Position numbers and translations under genes: made by a program
Assembly: GCA_018388625.1 (NCBI GenBank)
Contig: CP074402.1
Coordinates: 3,224,001-3,288,000, forward strand
Length of the DNA stretch: 64,000 bases
From: Nocardiopsis eucommiae
GTDB taxonomy: Bacteria; Actinomycetota; Actinomycetes; Streptosporangiales; Streptosporangiaceae
Reading direction: 5' to 3'
The notes under the pieces: generated by a model
The model's database searches: none
Told to the model about the DNA's origin: nothing
The model's input: only the letters and a program-made list of their open reading frames with translations
In this document: positions 1 to 7,884 of the stretch, piece by piece
How the letters are laid out: the number at the start of each line of letters is the position of its first letter
Numbering within the stretch: position 1 is the first letter of the stretch

Positions 1-536
1 CAGCAGCCCGCGTAACCCTCGTCGGGGGTGTCCACGATCTGGTCGCGCAGGAGCGTGACGTCGTGGGGGTGTTCCGAGGCGAAGGCCGGGGTGAACCACC
101 GCTGCACGACCCCGTCGGCCAGGGCGACGGTCCCCTGGTCCCGGGCCAGGGCGGCGCGGTCCCGCCAGTTCCGGGCGGGCCCCATGTGTGGGGAGGTGGC
201 CAGGAGCACGAGCCCGTCGACCCGTTCGGGGGCGTGGACGGCCAGCCACTGGCCGACCATGCCACCGATGGACAGGCCCACGTAGTGGGCGCGACCGATC
301 CCGAGCCGGTCGAGCAGGGCGAGGACGTCCCCGCCCAGGTCGGCCATGCTGTAGGGGCCCTCGGGCGCGGGCGACGCCCCGTGTCCGCGCAGGTCCACGC
401 GGATCACCCGGAAGACGGCGGAGAGCGCGTCCACCTGCGGCTCCCACATCCGATGGGTGGTGCCGAGGGATCCGGCCAGCACCAGGGGCGGTGCGTCCGC
501 CGGTCCGCTCACGACGTGGTGGAGGTCAACGCTCAT
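1..536 (-). CDS. pcaD: 3-oxoadipate enol-lactonase, 3' end beyond window
   Basis: Alpha/beta hydrolase that opens 3-oxoadipate enol-lactone to 3-oxoadipate in the cytoplasmic protocatechuate branch of the beta-ketoadipate pathway. About 178 N-terminal residues are visible; the rest lies left of the window. The oxyanion-hole segment GSLGTT is at residues 22-27 and the nucleophile elbow GLSIGG at 87-92, with Ser89 as the expected catalytic serine. The ATG overlaps the last codons of pcaB by 11 bases, so translation is probably coupled. In many actinobacteria this enzyme is fused to PcaC (carboxymuconolactone decarboxylase); that cannot be judged because the C-terminus is missing. The assignment rests on the lactonase-like sequence and on its place directly after pcaB. 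Confidence 0.9.
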   Translation of the reverse strand, partial: MSVDLHHVVSGPADAPPLVLAGSLGTTHRMWEPQVDALSAVFRVIRVDLRGHGASPAPEGPYSMADLGGDVLALLDRLGIGRAHYVGLSIGGMVGQWLAVHAPERVDGLVLLATSPHMGPARNWRDRAALARDQGTVALADGVVQRWFTPAFASEHPHDVTLLRDQIVDTPDEGYAGC

Positions 537-1902
537 CGGTTCCTACTTCTTCTTGGTCGGTGGAGGCCGTCCGGCCGGTCCTACCCGTCACCCGGTCGGT
601 GAACACCGGTGCGGCGCCGAGGTAGTCGACGGGGTCGAGCAGGGATCTGATCCGGTCACGGGTGCGCAGGTCGTGGAGGTGTTCGGCCAGGACCTCGACC
701 GGGTCGCGGTCCTCGTCCACCGCGGCCCGGCAGGCCGCGCCGACGCGCTGGTGGGCCGCCAGGCGGCCGAGCTCGGGGGTCAGGTCGGCGGTGAGGCGCT
801 CGCTGAGCGCGGACCCGCCGGTGAGGTCGAGGTTGGCGGCCATGCGGTCGGGGTGCACGCGGAGCCGTTCGACGCTCACGCGCAACCAGGAGACCGCGGA
901 GCCGGTACGCCGGAGCAGGTCGGTCAGGGGCAGCCACTCGGCCTGCCACGCACCGGCGGCGCGTTGGTGCTCCTGGATCTGCGCGGCGAACAGGGTGGCC
1001 ACCAGCCCGGGTGTCTGACGGGCGGCGGCGAGGGCGCTGACGGCGGCGACCGGGTTGCGCTTGTGCGGCATGGTGGAGGATCCGCCCACGCCGCTCCCGC
1101 CCTCCTCGCTGACCTCACCGACCTCCGTCTGGGCGAGCAGCACGACGTCCTGTGCGGCGTTCCCCGCCGCTCCGCTCACCCGGCCGAGCGCGCCGGCGAT
1201 CTCGGTGACGCGACCGCGTTCGGTGTGCCAGGGCAGGAGGGGTTCGGGCAGGTCGAGGCGGGCGGCGAAGGCGGCCGCCACCGCCGGACCGTGTGGGTGC
1301 AGGGAGGCGAGGGTGCCCACGGCTCCGCCGAGCTGGGTGGCCAGGCGGTGGTCCAGCACCTCGCCGAGCCGCTCGGCGGCACCGGTCAGGCCCGAGGTCC
1401 AGCTCGCGACGACGGCTCCGAAGGTGGTGGGCAGAGCCTGCTGGAGCAGGGTGCGACCGGGCACGGGGGTGGTGCGGTGCCGGTCGGCCAGGGCGCGCAG
1501 CTCCTGGGTGAGGGCGGCGAGTTCGGCGCGCAGGGCGTGACCGGCCCCGCGGACCAGGAGCATGGCGGCGGTGTCCATGACGTCCTGGCTGGTGGCGCCC
1601 TGGTGGACGTGACGGGCCGCTTCGGGGTCCACCTCACGGACGTCCGCGGTGAGCTGCCCGACCAGCGGGATGACCGGGTTGCCACCGCCCGCGGCGGCCC
1701 GCCCCAGGGCCGCCGGGTCATAGTGGGCGGCGACGCAGGTGGCGGCGATGGTCTCGGCCCGCTCCCGGGTGATGACACCGGTGTCGGCCAGGGCTCGGGC
1801 GAGGGCGGCCTCCGTGTCGAGCATGGCCCGGATCCAGGCGGTGTCGTCGGTGAGCGGTCCGAGGGGGCCGTGGTTGAGGACACCGTCGAACAGGCCGGTC
1901 AT
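526..1902 (-). CDS. pcaB: 3-carboxy-cis,cis-muconate cycloisomerase
   Basis: Converts 3-carboxy-cis,cis-muconate, the product of protocatechuate 3,4-dioxygenase, into 4-carboxymuconolactone. The 458-residue protein belongs to the fumarase/aspartase superfamily and carries the superfamily signature GGSSTMPHKRNP at about residues 273-284 and a TSQD segment at 104-107 that lines the active site. Its length matches bacterial PcaB proteins. It follows pcaG by about 30 bases and overlaps pcaD, which fits one pcaH-G-B-D transcript. The ATG lies right after a GGGAGCACCC stretch. The reading frame is intact, unlike its two upstream neighbours. Confidence 0.95.
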   Translation of the reverse strand: MTGLFDGVLNHGPLGPLTDDTAWIRAMLDTEAALARALADTGVITRERAETIAATCVAAHYDPAALGRAAAGGGNPVIPLVGQLTADVREVDPEAARHVHQGATSQDVMDTAAMLLVRGAGHALRAELAALTQELRALADRHRTTPVPGRTLLQQALPTTFGAVVASWTSGLTGAAERLGEVLDHRLATQLGGAVGTLASLHPHGPAVAAAFAARLDLPEPLLPWHTERGRVTEIAGALGRVSGAAGNAAQDVVLLAQTEVGEVSEEGGSGVGGSSTMPHKRNPVAAVSALAAARQTPGLVATLFAAQIQEHQRAAGAWQAEWLPLTDLLRRTGSAVSWLRVSVERLRVHPDRMAANLDLTGGSALSERLTADLTPELGRLAAHQRVGAACRAAVDEDRDPVEVLAEHLHDLRTRDRIRSLLDPVDYLGAAPVFTDRVTGRTGRTASTDQEEVGTDER

Positions 1903-1932
1903 GGGTGCTCCCTGGGTCGGACGGGCGCGCGG

Positions 1933-2512
1933 TCAGACGTCGAAGAAGACGGTCTCCCCTCCCCCTGGAGGCGGATGTCGAGGCGGTAGCCGTCCTCCTC
2001 CCTGTGGGCCACGAGGGTGGCGCGGGCCGCCGGGTCCTCGATCGAGTTCAGGACGGGGTCGGCCGCGTTGGCCGCCTCCTCCTCGGGAAAGTACAGGCGG
2101 GTGACGACCCGGTGCAGCATGCCGCGCGCGAAGACGGAGACGTCGACGTGGGGCGCCTGCGCGCCGGTGGGTCCCGGGACGCCGCCCGGCTTGAGGGTGA
2201 GGATCCCGTAGGAGCCGGTGGCGTCGGTGGGGCACCGGCCGAACCCCGGAACCCGGGCAGGGAGCGGGCCCCGCGCGGGTCGTCGGGGTGGTCGAAGCGC
2301 CCGTCCGGGTCGGCCTGCCAGGTCTCGACCAGGGCGTCGGTGACCGGGGCGCCCGCCCCGTCGTACACGGTGCCGCGCAGGTGGACCGCGCCGGGCGTGC
2401 CCTCCGCCACGGCGAAGGGGCCGTCCGGCCACGGCAGGCCGAGGTGCAGGTAGGGGCCGACGGTCTGGGACGGGGTGGTGGGCACCTCGTCTTCGGTGGT
2501 CCGGGCGTTCAC
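1933..2512 (-). CDS. pcaG: Protocatechuate 3,4-dioxygenase alpha subunit (two single-base losses)
   Basis: Alpha subunit of the intradiol ring-cleaving enzyme that opens protocatechuate between the two hydroxyl groups. The start is GTG at 2512, overlapping the pcaH stop as GTGA, and is followed by the PcaG-type SQTVGPYLHLGL segment. The frame is interrupted twice. One C is missing in the run at 2244-2247; restoring it gives the family segment RGFGRCPTDATGSYGIL. Another is missing at 1956-1959; restoring it gives the classic PcaG C-terminus RLQGEGETVFFDV. The repaired protein has 193 residues, the usual length. I infer sequence errors, not gene decay, because both flanks are fully conserved. 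Confidence 0.92.
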
Positions 2513-3260
2513 TCGTCCTCCTCCTGAACCTCTTCCTCGGACTCGAACGGGGTCTGCTCGCGTCCACGCAGCACGATGTCCCACCGGTAGGCGAGGGCCC
2601 ACTCGGGTTCGGTCGCGTCGTGGTCGTACCGGGCCAGCATGCGTTCGCGCGCACGTTCGTCGGGGACCGACTGCCACATCGGGTCCTGGAAGAACAGGGG
2701 GTCGTCGGGGAAGTACATCTGGGTGACCAGGCGCTGGGTGAAGGCGCGTCCGAACAGCGAGAAGTGGACGTGGGCGGGACGCCAGGCGTTCCGGTGGTTC
2801 TTCCAGGGATAGGCACCGGGCCGGACGGTGACGAACCGGTACCGCCCCTCGGCGTCCGTGAGGACCCTCCCCGCCCCGCTGAAGTGGGGGTCGAGCGGGG
2901 CGGGCCAGGTGTCCCCGGCGTGGCGGTAGCGTCCGGCGGCGTTGGCCTGCCAGATCTCCACGAGGGTGTGCGGGACGGGGAGGCCTCCGCTGTCGCGGAC
3001 CCGGCCGTGCAGGATGACGCGCTGTCCCTGGGGTTCGCCGTCGTGCTGTCGGGTGAGGTCGTGGTCGTGGGGGCCGAGGCGGTCCTCCCCAGGACCGGCG
3101 CGGTGATCTCGGTGAGCGTGTGCGGCAGCGGCGTGAGCGGGCGCCGGGGGTGGCGCAGCGCGGTGCTCCGGTAGCCGGGGTAGTCCAGGGGCGGGTGGGA
3201 ACCGTGGTCCCGCACGTAGCCGGGCACGTACGGCCCGCCGCCGTCGGGGGTGGTGGACAT
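2509..3260 (-). CDS. pcaH: Protocatechuate 3,4-dioxygenase beta subunit (one single-base loss)
   Basis: Catalytic beta subunit that holds the non-haem ferric ion. The ATG at 3260 starts MSTTPDGGGPYVPGY. One C is missing in the run 3087-3090, between the N-terminal part and the segment that continues DRLGPHDHDLTRQHDGEP; repair gives 250 residues. All four expected iron ligands are visible: tyrosines in GRYRH and PGAYPW and the two histidines of PAHVHF. The stop overlaps the pcaG start by four bases. Upstream, 140 bases separate it from the truncated CoA-transferase fragment that heads the operon. Confidence 0.93.
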
Positions 3261-3398
3261 GTGGTCCTTCCATTCGGACGGGCCCGGAGGTCCCGAGGGG
3301 TGGCTCGGCGCGGTGGCGCCGCCGTGGGGGTGGTGGGGGCCGGTCCGTCCCGGCCGAGGACGCGGTTCGGGGCCCGGGTGGTGAGGGCCCACCGGGTC

Positions 3399-3617
3399 TC
3401 AGGCGACGCTGGTCAGGGCGCGGAGCACGGGCGGTTCGGTGTCGGTGGGCGCGGGGGTGCGGTCGGGTGTCATCCGGACCAGGGTCAGGTCCCGCAGGCC
3501 CTGGCCGATGGCCTCGTGCCCCGCCGCCATGGGAAGGAGGTGCGCGAACCCCTCCGGAGCGACGGTGTCACCGTCGCGGACGAGCCGCCGGACCGCCTCG
3601 TCCAGGGGCACGGCCAT
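3399..3617 (-). pseudogene. Truncated CoA-transferase subunit A (PcaI-like) fragment
   Basis: A 72-residue frame that begins MAVPLDEAVRRLVRDGD and continues EGFAHLLPMAAGHEAIGQG and LRDLTLVRMTPD. This is the N-terminal glycine-rich region of family I CoA-transferase alpha subunits such as 3-oxoadipate CoA-transferase, normally about 220-290 residues long. After MTPD the similarity stops and 20-odd unrelated residues lead to the stop codon. No remainder of subunit A and no subunit B follows, so a simple one-base error cannot explain it; an internal deletion is the likely cause. A good ribosome site (GGGAGGG) precedes ATG 3617. It is the first cistron after the pca operators and may now be only a leader for pcaH. 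It could instead encode a short expressed remnant. Confidence 0.7.
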
Positions 3618-3628
3618 GGCGACCCTCC

Positions 3629-3645
3629 CGTTCGTATAGCGAATC
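3629..3645. promoter_or_regulatory. Half-conserved IclR-type operator
   Basis: The inverted repeat TTCGTATAGCGAA (3631-3643) has the same GTTC-N7-GAAT layout as the two stronger sites beside it. It lies just upstream of the ribosome site of the operon's first cistron, so a bound protein would block the leftward promoter. Confidence 0.5.
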
Positions 3646-3647
3646 AA

Positions 3648-3664
3648 TGTTCACAGTGCGAACA
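3648..3664. promoter_or_regulatory. IclR-type operator, proximal to pca operon
   Basis: The 17-base site TGTTCACAGTGCGAACA is an inverted repeat with arms TGTTC and GAACA around seven bases. It sits 31 bases upstream of the first minus-strand start. Its arms are identical to those of the site at 3717-3733. PcaR/PcaU-type IclR proteins bind palindromes of this general kind; binding here is inferred. Confidence 0.7.
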
Positions 3665-3716
3665 ATCGGGTACGACGTTAGCGCCGATCCCTGGACGGGT
3701 CAAGACACGGCCCGAC

Positions 3717-3733
3717 TGTTCGGTATGAGAACA
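3717..3733. promoter_or_regulatory. IclR-type operator, proximal to pcaR
   Basis: TGTTCGGTATGAGAACA repeats the TGTTC-N7-GAACA pattern of the site at 3648-3664, 69 bases away from centre to centre. It lies 63 bases upstream of the IclR gene start and is the natural place for autoregulation. Confidence 0.7.
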
Positions 3734-3796
3734 TCGCGAGGGCCGCGACCCGACGCGGCACCGACACGACCCCCGCACCCGGACCTGGAAGGCCCC

Positions 3797-4600
3797 ATGA
3801 CCACCGAAGACGCCCCCGAACGCGGCGCACACTTCGTGCAGTCCCTGGAGCGGGGCCTCATGGTCGTCCGCGCCTTCTCGGCCGAGCGCCCGTCGATGAC
3901 CCTCAGCGAGGTCGCCCGTGTCACCGACCTCACCCGGGCCGCGGCCCGGCGGTTCCTGCTGACGCTGGTGGACCTCGGGTACGTACGCACCGACGGCCGC
4001 ATGTTCGCCCTCACACCGCGCGTGCTGGAGCTGGGGTACGCGTACGTCGCCTCGGCCGGGCTGCCCGACGTGGCCCAACCGCACCTGGAGGACCTCTCCG
4101 CGAAGGTCCGCGAGTCCGCCTCGGTGTCGGTGCTCGAAGGGGACGACGTCCTGTACGTCGCCCGCGTGGCGACCTCGCGGATCATGGCGGTGTCCATCGC
4201 CGTGGGCACCCGCTTCCCCGCCTCCACCACCTCCATGGGCCGGGTGCTGCTGGCCGGGTACGGAGACGCCGAGCTCGACGCCTACCTGGACCGGGTGGAG
4301 CTGCGGCCGCTGACCCGGTTCACCCTCACCCGCCCCGCCGACCTGCGGTCCGAGATCCTGCGCGTGCGCGAACAGGGGTACGCGATCGTCGACCAGGAAC
4401 TGGAGGAGGGGCTGCGCTCGCTGGCCGCCCCCGTCCGCGACGCGAGCGGTCGCGTCATCGCCGCGACCAACGTGTCCGCGCAGGCCAACCGAGCCTCGAT
4501 CGAGGACGTCCGGCGCGACCTGCTCCCCGCCCTGCTGGAGACCACCGCGCGCATCGAGGCCGACCTCGCCTCGGTGGCCCGACGCGACACCGCTCGCTGA
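3797..4600 (+). CDS. pcaR: IclR-family regulator of the beta-ketoadipate pathway
   Basis: A 267-residue regulator of the PcaR/PcaU/PobR branch of the IclR family. An N-terminal winged helix (about residues 10-75) begins with the family segment FVQSLERGLMVVRAF and includes LSEVARVTDLTRAAARRFL; the remainder is the IclR effector domain with SVSVLEGDDVLYVARV and TSMGRVLLAG. It is transcribed divergently from the pca operon, and three TGTTC-N7-GAACA-like sites fill the shared promoter region, so it most likely controls both directions in response to protocatechuate or a pathway intermediate. The ATG at 3797 is chosen because similarity to relatives starts a few residues later; upstream in-frame codons do not resemble the family. 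Confidence 0.92.
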   Translation: MTTEDAPERGAHFVQSLERGLMVVRAFSAERPSMTLSEVARVTDLTRAAARRFLLTLVDLGYVRTDGRMFALTPRVLELGYAYVASAGLPDVAQPHLEDLSAKVRESASVSVLEGDDVLYVARVATSRIMAVSIAVGTRFPASTTSMGRVLLAGYGDAELDAYLDRVELRPLTRFTLTRPADLRSEILRVREQGYAIVDQELEEGLRSLAAPVRDASGRVIAATNVSAQANRASIEDVRRDLLPALLETTARIEADLASVARRDTAR

Positions 4601-4611
4601 CCCCGGACACG

Positions 4612-4650
4612 GCTCCGCGGCCCGACCAGGACGGGGTCGGGCCGCGGAGC
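4612..4650. terminator. Bidirectional terminator between pcaR and tctA-like gene
   Basis: A perfect 16-base-pair stem, GCTCCGCGGCCCGACC pairing with GGTCGGGCCGCGGAGC around a seven-base loop. It lies between two converging genes and can serve both. Confidence 0.85.
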
Positions 4651-4661
4651 GTCCGGGGGGT

Positions 4662-6049
4662 TCAGGCCGCCAGCGCGAGCAGCTGGGGGACGGTCAGGAC
4701 GGCGACGTAGAAGCCCATGAACTGCACGCCGCTGTGCATGTTGAACATCTTGCCGAACAGCCCGCCCACCAGGCCCACGGTGAGGGTCACTCCCACCGCG
4801 AGCAGGCCGCCCTCGTACAGGCAGATCACCAGGATCAGCCCGGCGAAGGCGCCGATGATCGCCTCGTGCGAGATCCGTCGCATGACGAACGAGGCCGCCC
4901 GGTGCGCGTAGGTCATCGCGAACGGGTAGGCGATGACGGAGGCGATGACCACGCCCAGCAGTCCGTAAAGGAGGAACTCGCCGCTGGACAGCAGGTCGTG
5001 CAGGTTGTGCGTCTCCCCGTCTCGGTGTTGACGGTGTGCACCGGCGGCGCGTTGAACAGCGGCGCGGCCGGCCCGGCGGCCATCGGCGAGAGGGGCAGCC
5101 CCAGCGCGATCAGCGGGATCAGGGTCTCCGCGATGTAGGTGGACTCCGTGGTGCCGTTGCGCACCGACATCACCGTGGTGAGCCGGTGGTACCCGTTCTT
5201 GATCCGGGCGCCGACGATCTCGCCCATGAGGACCGTCATGGCGACCGGGGAGAACACGAAGGTCGCGCTGGACACGCCCGCGGCGGCGCTCGTGTACCCG
5301 ACCTGCTTGCGGTCCAGGACCTTGAGCGGGTTGGGGATGCGGCCGGACCAGGTCCGGGTGTCGGGCGCCAGGTCGAAGCGGCGACGGGCGCGGCGCCGCA
5401 GCGACTCCCGCCCCGAGGGCGCCAGGGACAGGAACAGGTCCGCGATCAGCGGCCCGGTGGCGATGCCCAGGAAGAAGCTGATCGTCAGCGTCCCTCCGGT
5501 CGTCTGGGAGACGAAGGCCTGCATGCCCACGACCAGCAGCACGAACGGGATCAGGGCGAGCACCGCCGCCAGCCGGCCCTTGGACGTGTAGGCGATGAGC
5601 ACGGCCGCGACCACGAAGATCCACGGCGCCGCCTCTCCGATGGCGTCCGCGAAGGGGCTCAGGGCCCACGCGAACAGCACGGCCAGGGGCACCGACAGGA
5701 AGGCGGCGACCACGCCACCGGAGATCGCCTTGCGCAGCGCGATGTGCGGCACCCCGAGCTCACGGAGCAGTTGGGCGTCCCTGAGCATGGGCACGGCCAG
5801 CGTGTCCCCGGGGATGCCCAGCAGTGCGGTGGGGATGGCGTGGGTGATGTGCTTGGCGACGATCCCCGCCATGAAGAACGTGAACACACCCGCGGGCGGG
5901 ACACCGAGCAGGACCACCAGCAGGGTCAGCGGGGCGATGGTGGCGGTCTCGTCGGTGTAGGAGGCCAGGCCGATGAAGGCGAAGACCACGGCGCCGATCA
6001 GGCCCATGCCCAGGGCCCAGGAGGCGTCGGTCAGTAGTTCGGGACTCAC
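4662..6049 (-). CDS. TctA-family tripartite tricarboxylate transporter permease (one base lost)
   Basis: Large membrane subunit of a TctA-type carboxylate importer. The repaired protein has 462 residues with some ten hydrophobic segments and the TctA-typical stretches AGIVAKHITHAIPTALLGIP and EIVGARIKNGYHRLTTVMS. One C is missing in the run 5015-5018; repair joins PPVHTVNTETG to ETHNLHDLLSSGEF. The start is GTG at 6049, overlapping the stop of the upstream membrane protein as GTGA. No periplasmic TctC receptor is present in the window; the partner at 6046-6498 may act as the small TctB-like subunit. Being last in an operon behind a degradative-type HMG-CoA reductase suggests import of mevalonate or a related branched hydroxy-acid, which is an inference from context. 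Confidence 0.85.
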
Positions 6050-6498
6050 GGAGCCTCCCTCTCCTCGCGGCGGCGGTGCTGCGCCAGCAGGTCGTCGTAG
6101 AGCCCGAGCGCCCGCAGCTCACTCCGCACGGGTTCGGACAGTTCGCTGGGGTCGCCGAGCGGGCCGTAGTCGGCCTCGACGGCGTCCATGGCCGCGCGGC
6201 GGCTCTCCTCGGTGGGCGCGTGTTCGGTGACCACGCGCTTGGGCGCGAACAGCAGGGCACCGACGAACCCGGCGAGCAGACAGCCGACCAGCCCGACGAG
6301 GAGGGCGTAGGTCCCGGCGACCGTCGCGTCGTCCACCAGCCGGGAGAACAGCAGTTCGGCGCCCAGGTACAGGGGCACAGTCAGGCCGACGCCCAGGGCG
6401 ATGGCCCAGATCGTGTGACGGGAGTCGACGGTGTCGCCCCAGATCTCCAGCAGGCGGCCGCCGTCCTCCTCCGGCTCCGTCGCGGGCCCGGACATCAT
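6046..6498 (-). CDS. Small two-helix membrane protein, candidate TctB-like partner
   Basis: A 150-residue protein with two predicted membrane helices, roughly residues 30-50 and 65-85, flanked by an acidic N-terminus and a charged, arginine-rich C-terminal tail of about 60 residues. I do not recognise a family signature. It sits between the HMG-CoA reductase and the TctA-type permease and overlaps both reading frames (ATG/TGA at 6495-6498 and GTGA at 6046-6049), so the three are translationally coupled. TctB subunits are usually small four-helix proteins; this one has only two clear helices, so the partner role is a guess from position. Confidence 0.7.
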   Translation of the reverse strand: MMSGPATEPEEDGGRLLEIWGDTVDSRHTIWAIALGVGLTVPLYLGAELLFSRLVDDATVAGTYALLVGLVGCLLAGFVGALLFAPKRVVTEHAPTEESRRAAMDAVEADYGPLGDPSELSEPVRSELRALGLYDDLLAQHRRREEREAP

Positions 6499-7763
6499 CG
6501 ACCCCTCAGCTGGCTGAGGACGGCCTCGGCGCGGTCCTGGCGGATGGCCTTCTCCTGGACGAGCACCGCCACGACGCGGTCGACCTCGTCGCCGCTGGCT
6601 CCGGCGGCGACGGCGATGTTCCTGGCGTGCAGGGACATGTGGCCGCGCTGGATACCCTCGCCCGCCAGGGCCCGCACGGCGGCGATGTTCTGTGCCAGGC
6701 CCACGGCGGTGACGAGCTCACCGAGCGCGGTGGCGTCGGCGACCCCGGTGAGCGCGACGGCGGCCTGGGCCGCGGGGTGGGTGCGGGTCGCGCCTCCGAC
6801 CAGGCCCACCGGGGTGGGCAGTTCCAGGGTGGCCACGACGTTGCCGTCGGTGTCGCGCTCGAAGGCGGACAGCGAGGTGTAGCGGCCCTGCGCGTCGACG
6901 GCGTGGGAGTGGGCCCCGGCCTCGACCGCGCGGGTGTCGTTGCCGGTGGCCAGCACGACGGCGGAGACGCCGTTCATGATGCCCTTGTTGTGGGTGGCCG
7001 CGCGGTAGGGGTCGGCGGCGGCCAGGCGGTAGGCGTGGATCATGTCGGTGGCGATGGCCTCGCCCCCGAGGGCCTCGGTGTCCAGCACGGCCCGCGCGCG
7101 GGTGAGTCGCAGGTCGGCCTTGTTGGTGAGGATGCGCAGGACCGGACGGCCCCCGGCGGCCTCGGCCAGCCGGGGCGCCACCGCCTCGGCCATGGTGTTG
7201 ACGGCGTTGGCCCCCATGGCGTCGCGCACGTCGACCACGAGGTGGGCGACGACGTAGGTCTCCTCGAACGCCGTGACCGTGCGGACGGTGAGGTCACGCA
7301 CGCCGCCGCCGACCTCGACGAGACGCGGGTCCTGCTCGTTGGCCAGCGCGACGAGTTCGGCGCGGGCCTCCAGGACCCGCAGACGCGCGGCCTCGGGGTC
7401 GGCCACGTCCACGACCTGGATCTGTGCCTGCATCACCGGGCCGGTCGCGCTGGTGTGGAAGCCGCCCAGGACCCGGGCGATGCGGGCGGCGTTGCTCGCG
7501 GCGGCCACCACCGAGGGCTCCTCGGTGGCCATCGGCACCAGGACGTCACGTCCGTTGACGGTGAAGTTGGTGGCGACGCCGACCGGGACACCCATCACGC
7601 CGACGGCGTTCTCGATCATGTGGTCGGCGGCGGCCACGCTCAGGCCGTGCTGGTCGAGGGCGTCGAACACGGACGCGTCCAGGCCGCTGACGGAGGCCAG
7701 GCTCGCGCGCCGCTCCTGGACGCTGAGGGAACGGAAACCGGACAACCTGCTGGTTTGCACCAC
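6495..7763 (-). CDS. mvaA: Class II (degradative-type) hydroxymethylglutaryl-CoA reductase
   Basis: Interconverts HMG-CoA and mevalonate plus CoA with a nicotinamide cofactor. Class II hallmarks are clear: ENAVGVMGVPVGVATNF, EEPSVVAAASNAARIA, MGANAVNTMAEAV and the THNKGIMNG segment followed by ATGNDTRAVEAGAH. From GTG 7763 the protein has 422 residues, close to the Pseudomonas mevalonii enzyme. I chose this GTG because AGGAG lies 11 bases upstream and family similarity (QTSRLSGFRSL) begins immediately; the frame stays open back to 7847. No other mevalonate-pathway gene is nearby, while a TctA-type importer follows with overlapping codons and a regulator precedes. That context favours mevalonate catabolism over isoprenoid synthesis. 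Cofactor preference cannot be read from the sequence by eye. Confidence 0.93.
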   Translation of the reverse strand: MVQTSRLSGFRSLSVQERRASLASVSGLDASVFDALDQHGLSVAAADHMIENAVGVMGVPVGVATNFTVNGRDVLVPMATEEPSVVAAASNAARIARVLGGFHTSATGPVMQAQIQVVDVADPEAARLRVLEARAELVALANEQDPRLVEVGGGVRDLTVRTVTAFEETYVVAHLVVDVRDAMGANAVNTMAEAVAPRLAEAAGGRPVLRILTNKADLRLTRARAVLDTEALGGEAIATDMIHAYRLAAADPYRAATHNKGIMNGVSAVVLATGNDTRAVEAGAHSHAVDAQGRYTSLSAFERDTDGNVVATLELPTPVGLVGGATRTHPAAQAAVALTGVADATALGELVTAVGLAQNIAAVRALAGEGIQRGHMSLHARNIAVAAGASGDEVDRVVAVLVQEKAIRQDRAEAVLSQLRGR

Positions 7764-7884
7764 GTGTGGATTCACTCCTGAGGGAAGGGGCGCCCCCGGT
7801 GTGGGGTACGTCACTGCGGATTGGTCCATCCAAGCAGCGCCGTTCACCTCGGCGACATGTCCGAAACGGACAGGAAACCCGCGG

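Noticed and set aside
457..1989. Long plus-strand open frame of about 510 codons opposite pcaB
   Set aside because: Antisense shadow of a real gene caused by high GC; its translation is glycine/arginine-rich and resembles nothing.
1933..3260. pcaG and pcaH as true pseudogenes
   Set aside because: All frame breaks are one-base losses in C/G runs, and every motif and both C-termini are preserved after repair.
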